Shown here in pieces: positions 16,989-26,771 of a stretch of 64,000 nt of DNA. The translations under genes and the position numbers were made by a program. Origin of the DNA: Acidovorax sp. SRB_14 (GTDB taxonomy: Bacteria > Pseudomonadota > Gammaproteobacteria > Burkholderiales > Burkholderiaceae_C); contig NZ_MWOK01000006.1 of the NCBI RefSeq assembly GCF_012932145.1, positions 62,001 to 126,000 on the forward strand, given 5' to 3'. The notes under the pieces are model-generated. The model saw nothing but the letters and a program-made list of their open reading frames with translations, did not search any database and was not told the DNA's origin. Within the stretch, counting starts at the first letter, position 1. Each line of letters begins with the position of its first letter.

Positions 16989-17783
16989 TCAGCGTGTGAC
17001 GCCGGCGGCGGGCGGCGCGGGCTTGCGCTGGAAGCCCACGCGCTTGGCCCACAGCCGCAGCGCCTGCCAGTGGATGCGCGCGGTCACGGCCAGCGTCATG
17101 GCAGGGTAGCCCCACAGGGCGCGGCGCACGGTGCGCGCGCACAGCGGCAGCAGCTCGCCGCTGACGCTGGTCTGCAGCAGCGCACCAGCCTCATCGTCGT
17201 GGTCGATGCGCACCACGGTGCGATCGCGCCCGCCCTGGTTGGAGCGCACAAAGCGGAAGCGGTAGCGGCCTGTGACACGGCAGAACGGCGAGACATGGAA
17301 CACCTTGTGCGCCTGCAGTTCGGCGCCGAGGCGCGGGTGGTCGAGCAGGTAGCAGTGGCGCTCACCGAAGGTGTTGTGAACCTCGACGACGATGGCGCGC
17401 AGCGAGTTGTCAGCGCGGTGGCAGTACCAGAAGCTCACGGGCTTGAAGGTGTAGCCCCACACGCGCGGATAGCAGTGCAGCCAGACCTCGCCGCTGGCGT
17501 CGTCAATGCCCTCGGCCTGCAGCAGCGCGTCGAGCCAGCCGAGCGCGCCGCCGTCCTGCAGGCTGCGGCCATCGCCGTGGTCGCATTCGTGGAAACTCAG
17601 CGCGCCGCGCCGGTTGAAGGCCAGCGCGCCGGCGCTCTCCGGGTGGGCACGCAGGCTGCGCAGCGGCAGCATCAGGAAAAAGGTGCGGTAGCTGAACGCG
17701 TGCCGCGTCGGGCGCAGCCGCGTGTGCCGCACCTGGCCGAAGCCGATCAGCGGCGTGGCGACGGGCAGCGCCGCGGCGGTCAT
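16989..17783 (-). CDS. DUF1365 protein
   Basis: 264 aa. DUF1365 blocks include GQVRHTRLRPTRHAFSYRTFFLMLPL at the N-terminus, WLHCYPRVWGYTFKPVSFWYC in the middle, HKVFHVSPFC, and the C-terminal IHWQALRLWAKRVGFQRKP. The family nearly always lies between an FAD oxidoreductase and a CFA-synthase-like gene, as here, so a step in acyl-chain modification is inferred. ATGA overlap with the FAD gene. Biochemical activity unestablished. Confidence 0.9.
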   Translation of the reverse strand: MTAAALPVATPLIGFGQVRHTRLRPTRHAFSYRTFFLMLPLRSLRAHPESAGALAFNRRGALSFHECDHGDGRSLQDGGALGWLDALLQAEGIDDASGEVWLHCYPRVWGYTFKPVSFWYCHRADNSLRAIVVEVHNTFGERHCYLLDHPRLGAELQAHKVFHVSPFCRVTGRYRFRFVRSNQGGRDRTVVRIDHDDEAGALLQTSVSGELLPLCARTVRRALWGYPAMTLAVTARIHWQALRLWAKRVGFQRKPAPPAAGVTR

Positions 17784-19084
17784 GCGGCCTCCGCGCGCGG
17801 CGTGCGCAGCTCGGCCTGCAAGGCCTCGGCCACGGCCAGTCCCGATGCCAGGCCGTCCTCGTGGAAGCCATAGCCCGTCCAGGCGCCGCAGAACCAGCTG
17901 TGCTGGACGCCCTGCAGCTGTGCCACCTGGGCCTGCGCGCGGATCGCGGCCTGGTCGAACACCGGGTGGTCATAGTCGTATTCGCCCAGGATGTGCTGCG
18001 GTGCAATGGCGCGCACCGGGTTCAACGACGCCAGCACCGGCTGCGCAAACGGCAGCGGCTGGAGCCGGTTGAGCCAGTAGTGCAGGCACACGCGCGCCGA
18101 TTCGCCGGCCTGCGTGGGCGCGCGCTCGTAGTTCCAGGCCGCCCAGGCGGCGCGGCGCATGGGCAGCACCGAGGCGTCGGTGTGCAGCACGGCGCGGTTG
18201 GGCTGGTAGCGGATGGCGCCCAGCACCGCGCATTCCTGCGCCGTGGGCGCGGCCAGCAGCGCCAGCGACCGGTCGGAGTGCGTGGCCAGCACCACGCGGT
18301 CAAAGCGCTCGGCGCCGTGGTCGGTGAGCACGCGCACGCCCGCGGCGTCGCGCTCGATGCGGCGCACTGGCGTGTTGAGGCGCTTGTCGGCCACGCGCGC
18401 GACGATCTTGTCGACATAGTGGCGCGCGCCGCCGACCACGGTGTGCCACTGCGGGCGGCCGCTGATCTGCAGCAGGCCGTGGTTGTGGCAGAAGCGGACC
18501 ATCGTGGCGACCGGAAAGCGCAGCATCTGGTCCGTCGGGCAGCTCCAGATGGAGCCGAGCATGGGCAAAAAGTACCAGTCGCGGAACGCGTCGCCAAAGC
18601 GGTGCGCCTGCAGGAACTCGCCGAGCGGCTGCGCCAGCGCGGCCTCTTCGTTGGCCTCTGCGATGCGTGTGGCCAGCCGGTTGAAGCGCAGCAGGTCGGC
18701 GAGCATGCCCCAGAAGCGCGGGCTCAGCAGGTTGCTGCGCTGGGCAAACACGGTCGAGAGGTGGGAGCCGCTCCACTCCAGCGCCCGGGCGCCCGCCTTG
18801 CCGGGCACCTGCACCGAGAACGACATGTCGGACGGCGCAGTGGCCACGCCCAGCTCGGCCAGCAGCGCGATCAGCTGCGGGTAGGTGCGCTCGTTGAACA
18901 CCAGAAAGCCGGAGTCCACGCCGTGCGTGACCGGCCCCGCGGGCGTGGGCAGCGTCACATCGACGGTGTGCGTGTGGCCGCCGTAGTAGCTGCCGGCCTC
19001 GAACAGCGTGAGCTGCGCCTGGCCCTGCAGCCGGTGCGCGGCCGCCAGGCCGGCAATGCCCGCGCCGACGATGGCGATCTTCAT
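17780..19084 (-). CDS. FAD-dependent amine-oxidase-like oxidoreductase
   Basis: 434 aa. The N-terminal dinucleotide motif is IVGAGIAGLAAAHRL, followed by GGHTHTVDV and GVDSGFLVFNERTYPQL, typical of the NAD/FAD-binding proteins that partner DUF1365 and CFA-like enzymes. The C-terminal FAD motif is SWFCGAWTGYGFHEDGLASGLAVAEAL. A related protein is proposed as the desaturase in furan fatty acid synthesis in alpha-proteobacteria; transfer of that function is inference. 4-bp overlaps with glutathione peroxidase upstream and DUF1365 downstream. Confidence 0.9.
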   Translation of the reverse strand: MKIAIVGAGIAGLAAAHRLQGQAQLTLFEAGSYYGGHTHTVDVTLPTPAGPVTHGVDSGFLVFNERTYPQLIALLAELGVATAPSDMSFSVQVPGKAGARALEWSGSHLSTVFAQRSNLLSPRFWGMLADLLRFNRLATRIAEANEEAALAQPLGEFLQAHRFGDAFRDWYFLPMLGSIWSCPTDQMLRFPVATMVRFCHNHGLLQISGRPQWHTVVGGARHYVDKIVARVADKRLNTPVRRIERDAAGVRVLTDHGAERFDRVVLATHSDRSLALLAAPTAQECAVLGAIRYQPNRAVLHTDASVLPMRRAAWAAWNYERAPTQAGESARVCLHYWLNRLQPLPFAQPVLASLNPVRAIAPQHILGEYDYDHPVFDQAAIRAQAQVAQLQGVQHSWFCGAWTGYGFHEDGLASGLAVAEALQAELRTPRAEAA

Positions 19085-19695
19085 GGCGTGCTCCGGGACG
19101 GTGCCAGGGGCGCTGGCTGGGCCAGCGCCTTTTCAATGGCGCGCACCAGGCCGGCGTTGTCGGGCGCCGTGAGGCTCGAATAGCTGCCTGCCACGCGGCC
19201 GTCGCGCCCCACCAGGTACTTGTAGAAATTCCAGCGCGGCACCTTGCCGGTCTGCTGCGCCAACTGGCGGTACAGCGGCGACGCCCCGGTCCCCGTGACG
19301 CTGCTCTTGGCAAACATCGGGAATTTGACGCCGTAGGTGTTTTCGCAGAACGCGGCGATCTGCGCGTTGTCGCCCCCCTCCTGGGCAAAGTCGTTGGACG
19401 GAAAGCCCAGCACCACCAGGCCCTTGCCCTGGTAGCGCTTGTGCAGCGCTTCGAGCCCCTCGTACTGGCCCGTGAAGCCGCAGTAGCTGGCCGTGTTGAC
19501 CACGAGCAGCACCTTGCCGCTGTACTGGCACAGCGACTGCGGCTCCTCGTCCTGCAGGCGCAGCACCGTGTGCTGCAGGAGCGCGGGACAGGCGGCGGGC
19601 GCCGCAGCCGGCGCCGGTGCACCAGTGGCCTGCGCGATGGCCGGCGCCCAGGGCAAGAGCATGGCGGCAAGGAAAAGAGTGGACAGGGTTCGCAT
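19081..19695 (-). CDS. Exported glutathione peroxidase-family protein
   Basis: 204 aa with a signal peptide (about residues 1-20, ending PAIAQA). The active-site region is VNTASYCGFTGQYEGLEALH with the peroxidatic cysteine; other hallmarks are VLGFPSNDFAQEGG (Gln) and WNFYKYLVGRDG (Trp). It reduces peroxides, using thioredoxin or glutathione. It is the first gene of the ten-gene operon and is divergent from the CarH-like regulator. ATG 19695 has a GGAG site six bases upstream; ATG 19707 and TTG 19719 are alternative starts. Confidence 0.9.
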   Translation of the reverse strand: MRTLSTLFLAAMLLPWAPAIAQATGAPAPAAAPAACPALLQHTVLRLQDEEPQSLCQYSGKVLLVVNTASYCGFTGQYEGLEALHKRYQGKGLVVLGFPSNDFAQEGGDNAQIAAFCENTYGVKFPMFAKSSVTGTGASPLYRQLAQQTGKVPRWNFYKYLVGRDGRVAGSYSSLTAPDNAGLVRAIEKALAQPAPLAPSRSTP

Positions 19696-19711
19696 TAGAC
19701 GCTCCATTGAT

Positions 19712-19724
19712 TTGTCCAAGACAA
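19712..19724. promoter_or_regulatory. Perfect inverted repeat between the divergent regulator and the operon
   Basis: TTGTC-CAA-GACAA, with a second half-site TTGTCCA at 19745-19751. It is the only clean dyad in the 140 bp between the regulator and the glutathione peroxidase gene, so it is a candidate operator for the CarH-like protein. Caution: the minus strand around it (AAATAGCTTCAT...) partly resembles the dispersed repeat, so it may be a decayed repeat copy. Confidence 0.35.
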
Positions 19725-19835
19725 TGAAGCTATTTCAGCACATTTTGTCCACTTGCGCTTTAATCGCTCCTGTGTTCTTTACGCAGCCGAGCGGTTTTTG
19801 CATGCCACTTTTTCGCCCTGAGGGCGCCGATCCCC

Positions 19836-20774
19836 ATGAATGAGCGCGAACGCGTGCTCGCGCAGCACCTGTCCATTGCCGCCGTCGAGCGCGACACAGG
19901 CCTGTCGAAGGACACGCTGCGTGTGTGGGAGCGCCGCTATGGCTTCCCCCGCCCCGAGCGCGACGGTGCGGGCGACCGGCTCTACCCACCCGAGCAGGTC
20001 GAGCGCCTGTGCGCCATCCGCCGCCTGATGGATGCCGGGCACCGGCCCGGGCGCATCGTGGCGCTGGCACCCGAGGCGCTGCAGGCGCTGGCCGATGCGG
20101 CGCCGGCTGCGCCCGTGGCCGCCGCCAGTGCGCCGGCGCTGGAGAGCTACCTGGCGCTGATTGCCCAGCACGACATGCACCGTCTGCGCCACGCGCTCGG
20201 CCAGGACGCACTGCGCCTGGGCCTGGTGGCCTTCGTCACGCAGCTGGTGGCGCCGCTGAACACGGCCGTGGGCGAGGCCTGGATGCAGGGGCGCTTCCAG
20301 GTCTTCGAGGAACACCTCTATACCGAATGCCTGACCGGCGTGCTGCGCCAGGCCATCGCCAGCATCGCGCCGCCGCCGGGCCGCGGCACGCCGCGCGTGC
20401 TGCTGACCACCGTGCCGCAAGAGGCCCATGGCCTGGGCCTGCTGATGGTCGAGGCGCTGCTGGCGCTGGAGGGTTGCCACTGCCTCTCCCTGGGAACTCA
20501 GACACCGCTCGGGGACATTGCGCGCGCTGCCCAGGTGCACGACGCCGACATCGTCGCCCTGAGCTTCACTGCGGTGCAGGGCGCGCCCGCGGTGGTCGCG
20601 GCGCTGCGTGCGCTGCGCCGACAGCTGCCGCCGCGCACTGCCATCTGGGTCGGCGGCGGGTGCCCGGTGCTCTACCAGCGCCCGCTGCCCGGCGTGCTGC
20701 CGGTGCAGGCCATCGGGTCGCTTCCGGCCGAGGTCGCACGCTGGCGACGCGCCGCGGCGTTGGCGGGGGGATAG
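19836..20774 (+). CDS. CarH/LitR-type MerR regulator with B12 light-sensing domain
   Basis: 312 aa. N-terminal MerR winged helix (about residues 10-75) with LSKDTLRVWERRYGFPRPERD. The central helical domain has the CarH signature W-x9-EH (W149, E159, H160). The C-terminal Rossmann-type cobalamin domain has E196-x-H198-x-x-G201, where the histidine is the expected lower cobalt ligand, and a GGG turn near residue 280. Such proteins bind adenosylcobalamin in the dark and release DNA when light breaks the Co-C bond. It is divergent from the glutathione peroxidase-to-photolyase operon, which it probably represses in the dark. Confidence 0.92.
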   Translation: MNERERVLAQHLSIAAVERDTGLSKDTLRVWERRYGFPRPERDGAGDRLYPPEQVERLCAIRRLMDAGHRPGRIVALAPEALQALADAAPAAPVAAASAPALESYLALIAQHDMHRLRHALGQDALRLGLVAFVTQLVAPLNTAVGEAWMQGRFQVFEEHLYTECLTGVLRQAIASIAPPPGRGTPRVLLTTVPQEAHGLGLLMVEALLALEGCHCLSLGTQTPLGDIARAAQVHDADIVALSFTAVQGAPAVVAALRALRRQLPPRTAIWVGGGCPVLYQRPLPGVLPVQAIGSLPAEVARWRRAAALAGG

Positions 20775-20801
20775 GCCCGCCGCAGTGCTGAAGATTTGTG
20801 G

Positions 20802-20849
20802 TCAAAAGCGCCGCAAACGCTGAATGGTAAAGCGCTGCAAGCTATAAAA
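20802..20849 (-). repeat. Dispersed ~50 bp repeat, copy H
   Basis: Minus strand: TTTTATAGCTTGCAGCGC, TTTACCATTCAGCG, TTTGCGGCGC, TTTT. Lies in the 150 bp between the CarH-like gene and cutA. It shares the ATAGCTTGC...GCGCTTT...AGCG order with the other copies. Confidence 0.7.
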
Positions 20850-20927
20850 TGGATAGTGAACGCACCTGCCTTGCGCGCAGCCTGCGGGCCGTGGCAGACT
20901 GTGCGCCCCACGGCCCTCCCCCCACCC

Positions 20928-21269
20928 ATGCCCGCCATCCCCGACCTCTCCCTGGTGACCACCACGGTGGCCACGCCGGCCGACGCGCGCCGCCTGGCCC
21001 AGGCCGCTCTGCAGGCGCGGCTGGCGGCCTGCGTGCAGGTGCAGGCCATCACCTCGCACTACCGCTGGCAGGGCGCGCTGCACGAAGAGGCCGAGCAGCG
21101 CCTGGACTGCAAGACCACGGCGCAGGCCGTGCCCGCGCTGCTGGCACTGCTGCGCGCCCAGCACCCCTACACCGTGCCCGAGCTGGTGGTGCAGCCGCTG
21201 CAGGCCAGCGCCGACTATGCCCAGTGGGTGGCGCAGGAGGTTGCGCCCGGGGCGTCCGGCGCTGCTTGA
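20928..21269 (+). CDS. cutA: CutA-family protein
   Basis: 113 aa trimeric ferredoxin-like protein linked to divalent-metal tolerance. Blocks include LVTTTVATPADARRLAQAALQARLAACVQVQAITSHYRWQG and HEEAEQRLDCKTTAQAVPALLALLRAQHPYTVPELVVQPL, with the conserved HPY-x-PE motif. ATG 20928 is the start that gives the family length; the longer open frame runs into the upstream repeat. Monocistronic, convergent with the GGDEF-EAL gene. Confidence 0.93.
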   Translation: MPAIPDLSLVTTTVATPADARRLAQAALQARLAACVQVQAITSHYRWQGALHEEAEQRLDCKTTAQAVPALLALLRAQHPYTVPELVVQPLQASADYAQWVAQEVAPGASGAA

Positions 21270-21296
21270 GCGCGGTGACCCGCGGCCAGTGGTCGT

Positions 21297-23963
21297 TCAA
21301 GCCGGAACCGGTGCGGCGCCTGCGCTGCGCACGCGCTGCTCAAAGTCCGCCAGCGGCTCGGGGCGGCCAAACAGGTAGCCCTGGAAGCCCCGGCAGCCAT
21401 GGGCCTGCAGGAACGCATGGTGCTCGGCGGTTTCGACGCCTTCGGCGATGATCCCCAGCCCCAGCGTGTCGGCCAGCGCGATGATGGCGTGCGCAATGGC
21501 GGCGTCGCTGGCGTTGTGCAGCACGCCGCGCACGAAGCCCTGGTCGATCTTGAGCTGGTCCAGTGGCAGGCGCTTGAGGTAGTTCAGCGACGAGTAGCCG
21601 GTGCCGAAGTCGTCGAGCGAGAAGCGCAGGCCATGCGCCTTGAGCGCGCGCATGGTGGCAATGACGCCGTCCACGTCGCTCAGCAGCAGGCTTTCGGTGA
21701 GCTCGAGCGTGATGCGCTCGGGGTCGGCGCCGCTGTGCTCCAGCAGGCCCAGCACCTGCGCGACAAAATCGTCCTGGCGGAACTGCCGCGCGCTGACGTT
21801 GATGGCCATGCGCAGCGGCGCCAATGCCGGGTCGCTGCGCCAGCGCGCCTGCTCGCGCAGGGCGGTCTCGAGCACCCACTGGCCCAGCGGCAGGATGAGG
21901 CCCGTCTCCTCGGCCAGCGCGATGAACACCGCGGGCTCGACCAGGCCCTTGGTCGGGTGCTGCCAGCGCAGCAGGGCCTCGGCGCCGGTCACGCGGCCTG
22001 CGCTGTCCACCTGCGGCTGGTAGACCAGAACAAACTGCGCCAGCCGCAGGCCGGCGTGCAGCGCCGCCTCCAGCCGCGCACGCAGGTTGACGGCGTCCTG
22101 CATGTCGGGGTCGAAGAAGCACAGCGTGTTGCGGCCCGCGTCCTTGGCGCGGTACATCGCCATGTCGGCCTGCTTGAGCACTTCGTCGATGGTCACGGAC
22201 TGCTCGCCCAGCACCGTGGCGCCCATGGTGGCGGTGACGTGCTGGCGTTGCCCGGCCAGCGCGTAGGGCTGGCGCAGCCGCGCGAGCATGGCCTCGCCGA
22301 GGTGGCGCACCTGGTCGGCGGCCTCGATCGCGTCGGCGCTGAGGTTTTGCAGCACCACCACGAATTCGTCGCCGCCCAGCCGGGCCACGGTGTCCTGTCC
22401 GCGCACGCAGTCCTGCAGGCGCTGGGCGACTTCGAGCAGCAGCAGGTCGCCGACCGCGTGGCCGCGGCTGTCGTTGAGGGTCTTGAAGTTGTCCAGGTCG
22501 ACGAACAGCACGGCCGCGTGGAGCCCCGAGCGCGCGCTGCCGGCCAGCACCTGTTGCAGCCGGTCCATCAGCAGGCGCCGGTTGGGCAGCCCGGTCAGCG
22601 CGTCATAGAAGGCCAGGTAGCGCGCCTCGCTCTCGGCGGCCTTGCGCCCCGAGATGTCGATGTCGATGCAGAACATCTCGGGCGGCTGGCCCGGCACCGC
22701 GATGTAGGTGTGGCTGGAGAACACGTCCACCGGCGTGCCGTCCTTGCGCCGCAGCTGCACTTCCGCGCCGGGGATCGACGCGCCCGTGGCGAACATCTGC
22801 CGCATCTGGTGGCGCACCTCGGCATGCAAGGCCGGCGGCACGATCAGGTCCAGCAGGTTCTGGCCCAGCGCCTCCTGCGCGCTGTAGCCGTAGAGCTGTT
22901 CGGACGCCTGGTTCCAGTAGCTCACGGTGCCGTCGGCCAGGTAGCCCTGCACCGAGATCGATGGAATGTCGCCCAGCAGCGAGCGAAAGCGCAGCTCGGA
23001 TTCGCGCAGGGCGGTCTCGCTGCGCAGCCGTTCGGTGATGTCGCGTGCGAGGAACACCACGGCCGCCCGTCCGTTGACCGCCGTGCCCAGCGGCTGCGCG
23101 CGGCCCTCGAAGTGGCGCGGCCCCGACAGCGTCTCCATCTCGTATTCAAAGCTCTCGGTCTGGCCGCTGTGCAGCGTCCGCGTGATCAGCTCCATGAAGC
23201 GATCGGCCTGCTGCGTAGGCAGCACGTCGTGCACGCGTTTGCCCAGCAGCGCCGGCGCCTGCGCCACGAGCTGGGATTCGTCGGGCGACAGCACCTCGAC
23301 ATAGCGGCCTTGCGCATCCAGCACCAGCAGCACGTCGGGGATGGCGTGGGCGATGGCGCTGAGCCGCGCAGCGCTGTCGGCCAGGGCCTGTTCGGTGTTC
23401 AGGCGTGCTTCGACGTCGCCCAGCAGCAGGCCTATCAGCACCGTGGCTGGCGTGAAGATGAGCAAAAAGGCCCAGGCCCGCATGCCGTTGAAGTGCCGGG
23501 CCACGTCGGCGGGCAGCAGCTGCAGGCAGGCCAGCACCATGGCATGCAGCAGCAGGCCGAACAGCAGCAGCGCCCCTGGCCCCACGCCCACGCTGCCACG
23601 CCGGCGCGCCTGGCGGTAGCCCAGGCCCAGCAGAGCGCACAGCACGATGACCAGCACCCCCACCGGCGCGCCCGCGCCGCCGATCCACAGGCGCCATGCC
23701 GCCGCCATGGCGGCGGCCATGCCGGCGACCACCGGGCCGCCGAACAGGCCCGCCATGCCCAGCACTACCGATCGCGCGTCGATGATGACCCCGGGCATCA
23801 GCGCCACCGGGCTGAGCATGCCGACCACGCAGATGCCGCCGAACAGCAGGCCCGACATGGCCTGGCCCACCCGTGGCCGGCGGCGCCACAGGCGCATGTT
23901 GGCGCCGTGCAGAAAGCACAGCGCCAGCAGCAGGGCGGCACCTTTGAACAGTTCAAGGAGCAT
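21297..23963 (-). CDS. Membrane GGDEF-EAL protein with 5TM sensor and PAS domains
   Basis: 888 aa. The N-terminal half-kilobase encodes about five to six membrane helices resembling the 5TMR_LYT/LytS sensor (residues about 1-190). Two PAS domains follow (about 210-330 and 340-450), then a GGDEF domain (LTGLPNRRLLMDRL, and ARLGGDEFVVVL with an intact active site) and an EAL domain (GAEALLRWQHP, LELTESLL, DDFGTGYSSLNYLKRLPLDQLKID, AEGVETAEHH). Both cyclic-di-GMP catalytic motifs appear complete, so it could make, degrade or sense c-di-GMP. Stand-alone gene. Confidence 0.92.
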   Translation of the reverse strand: MLLELFKGAALLLALCFLHGANMRLWRRRPRVGQAMSGLLFGGICVVGMLSPVALMPGVIIDARSVVLGMAGLFGGPVVAGMAAAMAAAWRLWIGGAGAPVGVLVIVLCALLGLGYRQARRRGSVGVGPGALLLFGLLLHAMVLACLQLLPADVARHFNGMRAWAFLLIFTPATVLIGLLLGDVEARLNTEQALADSAARLSAIAHAIPDVLLVLDAQGRYVEVLSPDESQLVAQAPALLGKRVHDVLPTQQADRFMELITRTLHSGQTESFEYEMETLSGPRHFEGRAQPLGTAVNGRAAVVFLARDITERLRSETALRESELRFRSLLGDIPSISVQGYLADGTVSYWNQASEQLYGYSAQEALGQNLLDLIVPPALHAEVRHQMRQMFATGASIPGAEVQLRRKDGTPVDVFSSHTYIAVPGQPPEMFCIDIDISGRKAAESEARYLAFYDALTGLPNRRLLMDRLQQVLAGSARSGLHAAVLFVDLDNFKTLNDSRGHAVGDLLLLEVAQRLQDCVRGQDTVARLGGDEFVVVLQNLSADAIEAADQVRHLGEAMLARLRQPYALAGQRQHVTATMGATVLGEQSVTIDEVLKQADMAMYRAKDAGRNTLCFFDPDMQDAVNLRARLEAALHAGLRLAQFVLVYQPQVDSAGRVTGAEALLRWQHPTKGLVEPAVFIALAEETGLILPLGQWVLETALREQARWRSDPALAPLRMAINVSARQFRQDDFVAQVLGLLEHSGADPERITLELTESLLLSDVDGVIATMRALKAHGLRFSLDDFGTGYSSLNYLKRLPLDQLKIDQGFVRGVLHNASDAAIAHAIIALADTLGLGIIAEGVETAEHHAFLQAHGCRGFQGYLFGRPEPLADFEQRVRSAGAAPVPA

Positions 23964-24082
23964 GAAAGCCACGGGAGTGGAGGGCCTCCCATGATCGGGG
24001 AATTGGTGCCGGCCGTAAATGTGCCCGTGCAGCGCCGCCGGACTGCACGGGCATTCCCGCAGAAGGGGCGCTGCTGCGGGCC

Positions 24083-25288
<1,206 letters not shown>

Positions 25289-25316
25289 TGCGGGGTTCTT
25301 AGAATCACTGCATTCT

Positions 25317-26753
25317 ATGAAACGCGCTATCACCTTATTGGGCCTGCTGGCCTGCCTCGCTGCCGGGGCGCAAACCCCTGGTGTCCCTCCCTCCAGCCGT
25401 GCGGCGCCGCCCGCGCCCGGCGCGGCCTCGGGTGCGCAGCAGTTCACGCTCTCCAACGGCATGGCGCTCGTCGTCAAACCGGACCGGCGCGCGCCCACCG
25501 CGATCCACATGGTGTGGGTGCGCGTGGGCTCCATGGACGAGGTCGATGGAACCTCGGGCGTGGCCCATGTGCTCGAGCACATGATGTTCAAGGGCACGGC
25601 CAAGCTGCCGCCGGGCGAATTCTCGCGCCGCGTCGCGGCGCTGGGCGGGCAGGAGAACGCCTTCACCGCGCGCGACTACACGGGCTATTACCAGCAGATC
25701 CCGGCCGAGCGGCTCGAAGAGGTGATGCGCCTCGAATCCGACCGCTTTGCGCACAACCAGTGGCCCGACGCCGAGTTCAAGCGCGAGATCGAGGTCGTCA
25801 AGGAAGAGCGCCGCATGCGCACCGAAGACCAGCCGCGCGCGCTGCTGATCGAACAGCTCAACGCCATCGCGTTCATCGCCTCGCCCTACCGCCGCCCGGT
25901 GGTGGGCTGGATGAGCGACCTCGATGCCATGACGCCCCAGGACGTGCGCCAGTTCCACCGGCAGTGGTATGTGCCGGCCAATGCCGTGGTGGTGGTGGCG
26001 GGCGACGTGGACGCGCAGCGCGTGCATGCACTGGCCGAGAGGACCTATGGCCGCATTCCGGCGCGCGCCGTGCCGGCGCGCAAGCCGCGCACCGAGCCGG
26101 CGCAGCTCGGCGTGCGCCGCATCGTCGTCAAGGCGCCGGCCGAGCAGGCCTATGTCGCGCTGTCGTTCCGCGCGCCCACGCTGCAAAACCTGGCGGCGCT
26201 GTCCGACAGCGACCGCGATGCGCTGTCGCTGATGGTGCTGTCTGCGGTGCTCAGCGGCTACGACGGCGCGCGGCTGGAGCGTGCGCTCAGCCAGGGCCCC
26301 GAGCGCGTGGCCGACAGCGCCGGCAGCTATGCCTCGGTGGTGGGGCGCGGCCCCAGCAGCTTCGTGCTCAGCGGCGTGCCCGCGCAGGGCAAGACGGCGC
26401 AGCAGGTCGAAGACGCGCTGCGCGCCGAGGTGGCCCGCGTGGCCGCCGAGGGCGTGAACGTGGCCGAACTCGAACGCGTGAAGACGCAGTGGGTGGCCAG
26501 CACCGTCTACCAGCGCGACTCGCTCTACAGCCAGGCCAGCGATCTGGGCAGCAACTGGGTGCAGGGCCTGCCGCTCGATGCCGACGACCGGCTGCTGGCG
26601 CTGCTGCGCACCGTCACGCCCGAGCAGGTGCAGTCGGTGGCCCGGCGCTACTTTGGCGACGACCAGCTCAGCGTGGCCACGCTGGCGCCCCAGCCGCTCG
26701 ATCCCCAGCGCAAACGCTCGGCCCCTGCGGCCAATGGCGCGCTGCTCCACTGA
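25317..26753 (+). CDS. M16-family zinc metallopeptidase, catalytic partner
   Basis: 478 aa with a signal peptide (about 1-18, ending AAGAQ). The inverted zinc motif HVLEHMMF (HxxEH) with a downstream Glu (EIEVVKEERR) marks an active insulinase/processing-peptidase-like enzyme. Periplasmic location is predicted. It is followed 18 bp later by a second M16 protein without the zinc motif, so the two probably form the usual active/inactive heterodimer. Substrate unknown. Confidence 0.93.
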   Translation: MKRAITLLGLLACLAAGAQTPGVPPSSRAAPPAPGAASGAQQFTLSNGMALVVKPDRRAPTAIHMVWVRVGSMDEVDGTSGVAHVLEHMMFKGTAKLPPGEFSRRVAALGGQENAFTARDYTGYYQQIPAERLEEVMRLESDRFAHNQWPDAEFKREIEVVKEERRMRTEDQPRALLIEQLNAIAFIASPYRRPVVGWMSDLDAMTPQDVRQFHRQWYVPANAVVVVAGDVDAQRVHALAERTYGRIPARAVPARKPRTEPAQLGVRRIVVKAPAEQAYVALSFRAPTLQNLAALSDSDRDALSLMVLSAVLSGYDGARLERALSQGPERVADSAGSYASVVGRGPSSFVLSGVPAQGKTAQQVEDALRAEVARVAAEGVNVAELERVKTQWVASTVYQRDSLYSQASDLGSNWVQGLPLDADDRLLALLRTVTPEQVQSVARRYFGDDQLSVATLAPQPLDPQRKRSAPAANGALLH

Positions 26754-26771
26754 CCCGCGCCGAAAGCCCCA

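Noticed and set aside
19712-19751. TTGTC-CAA-GACAA as the established CarH operator
   Set aside because: Kept only as a weak candidate: I know no matching consensus with confidence, and the minus strand there partly aligns with the dispersed repeat.
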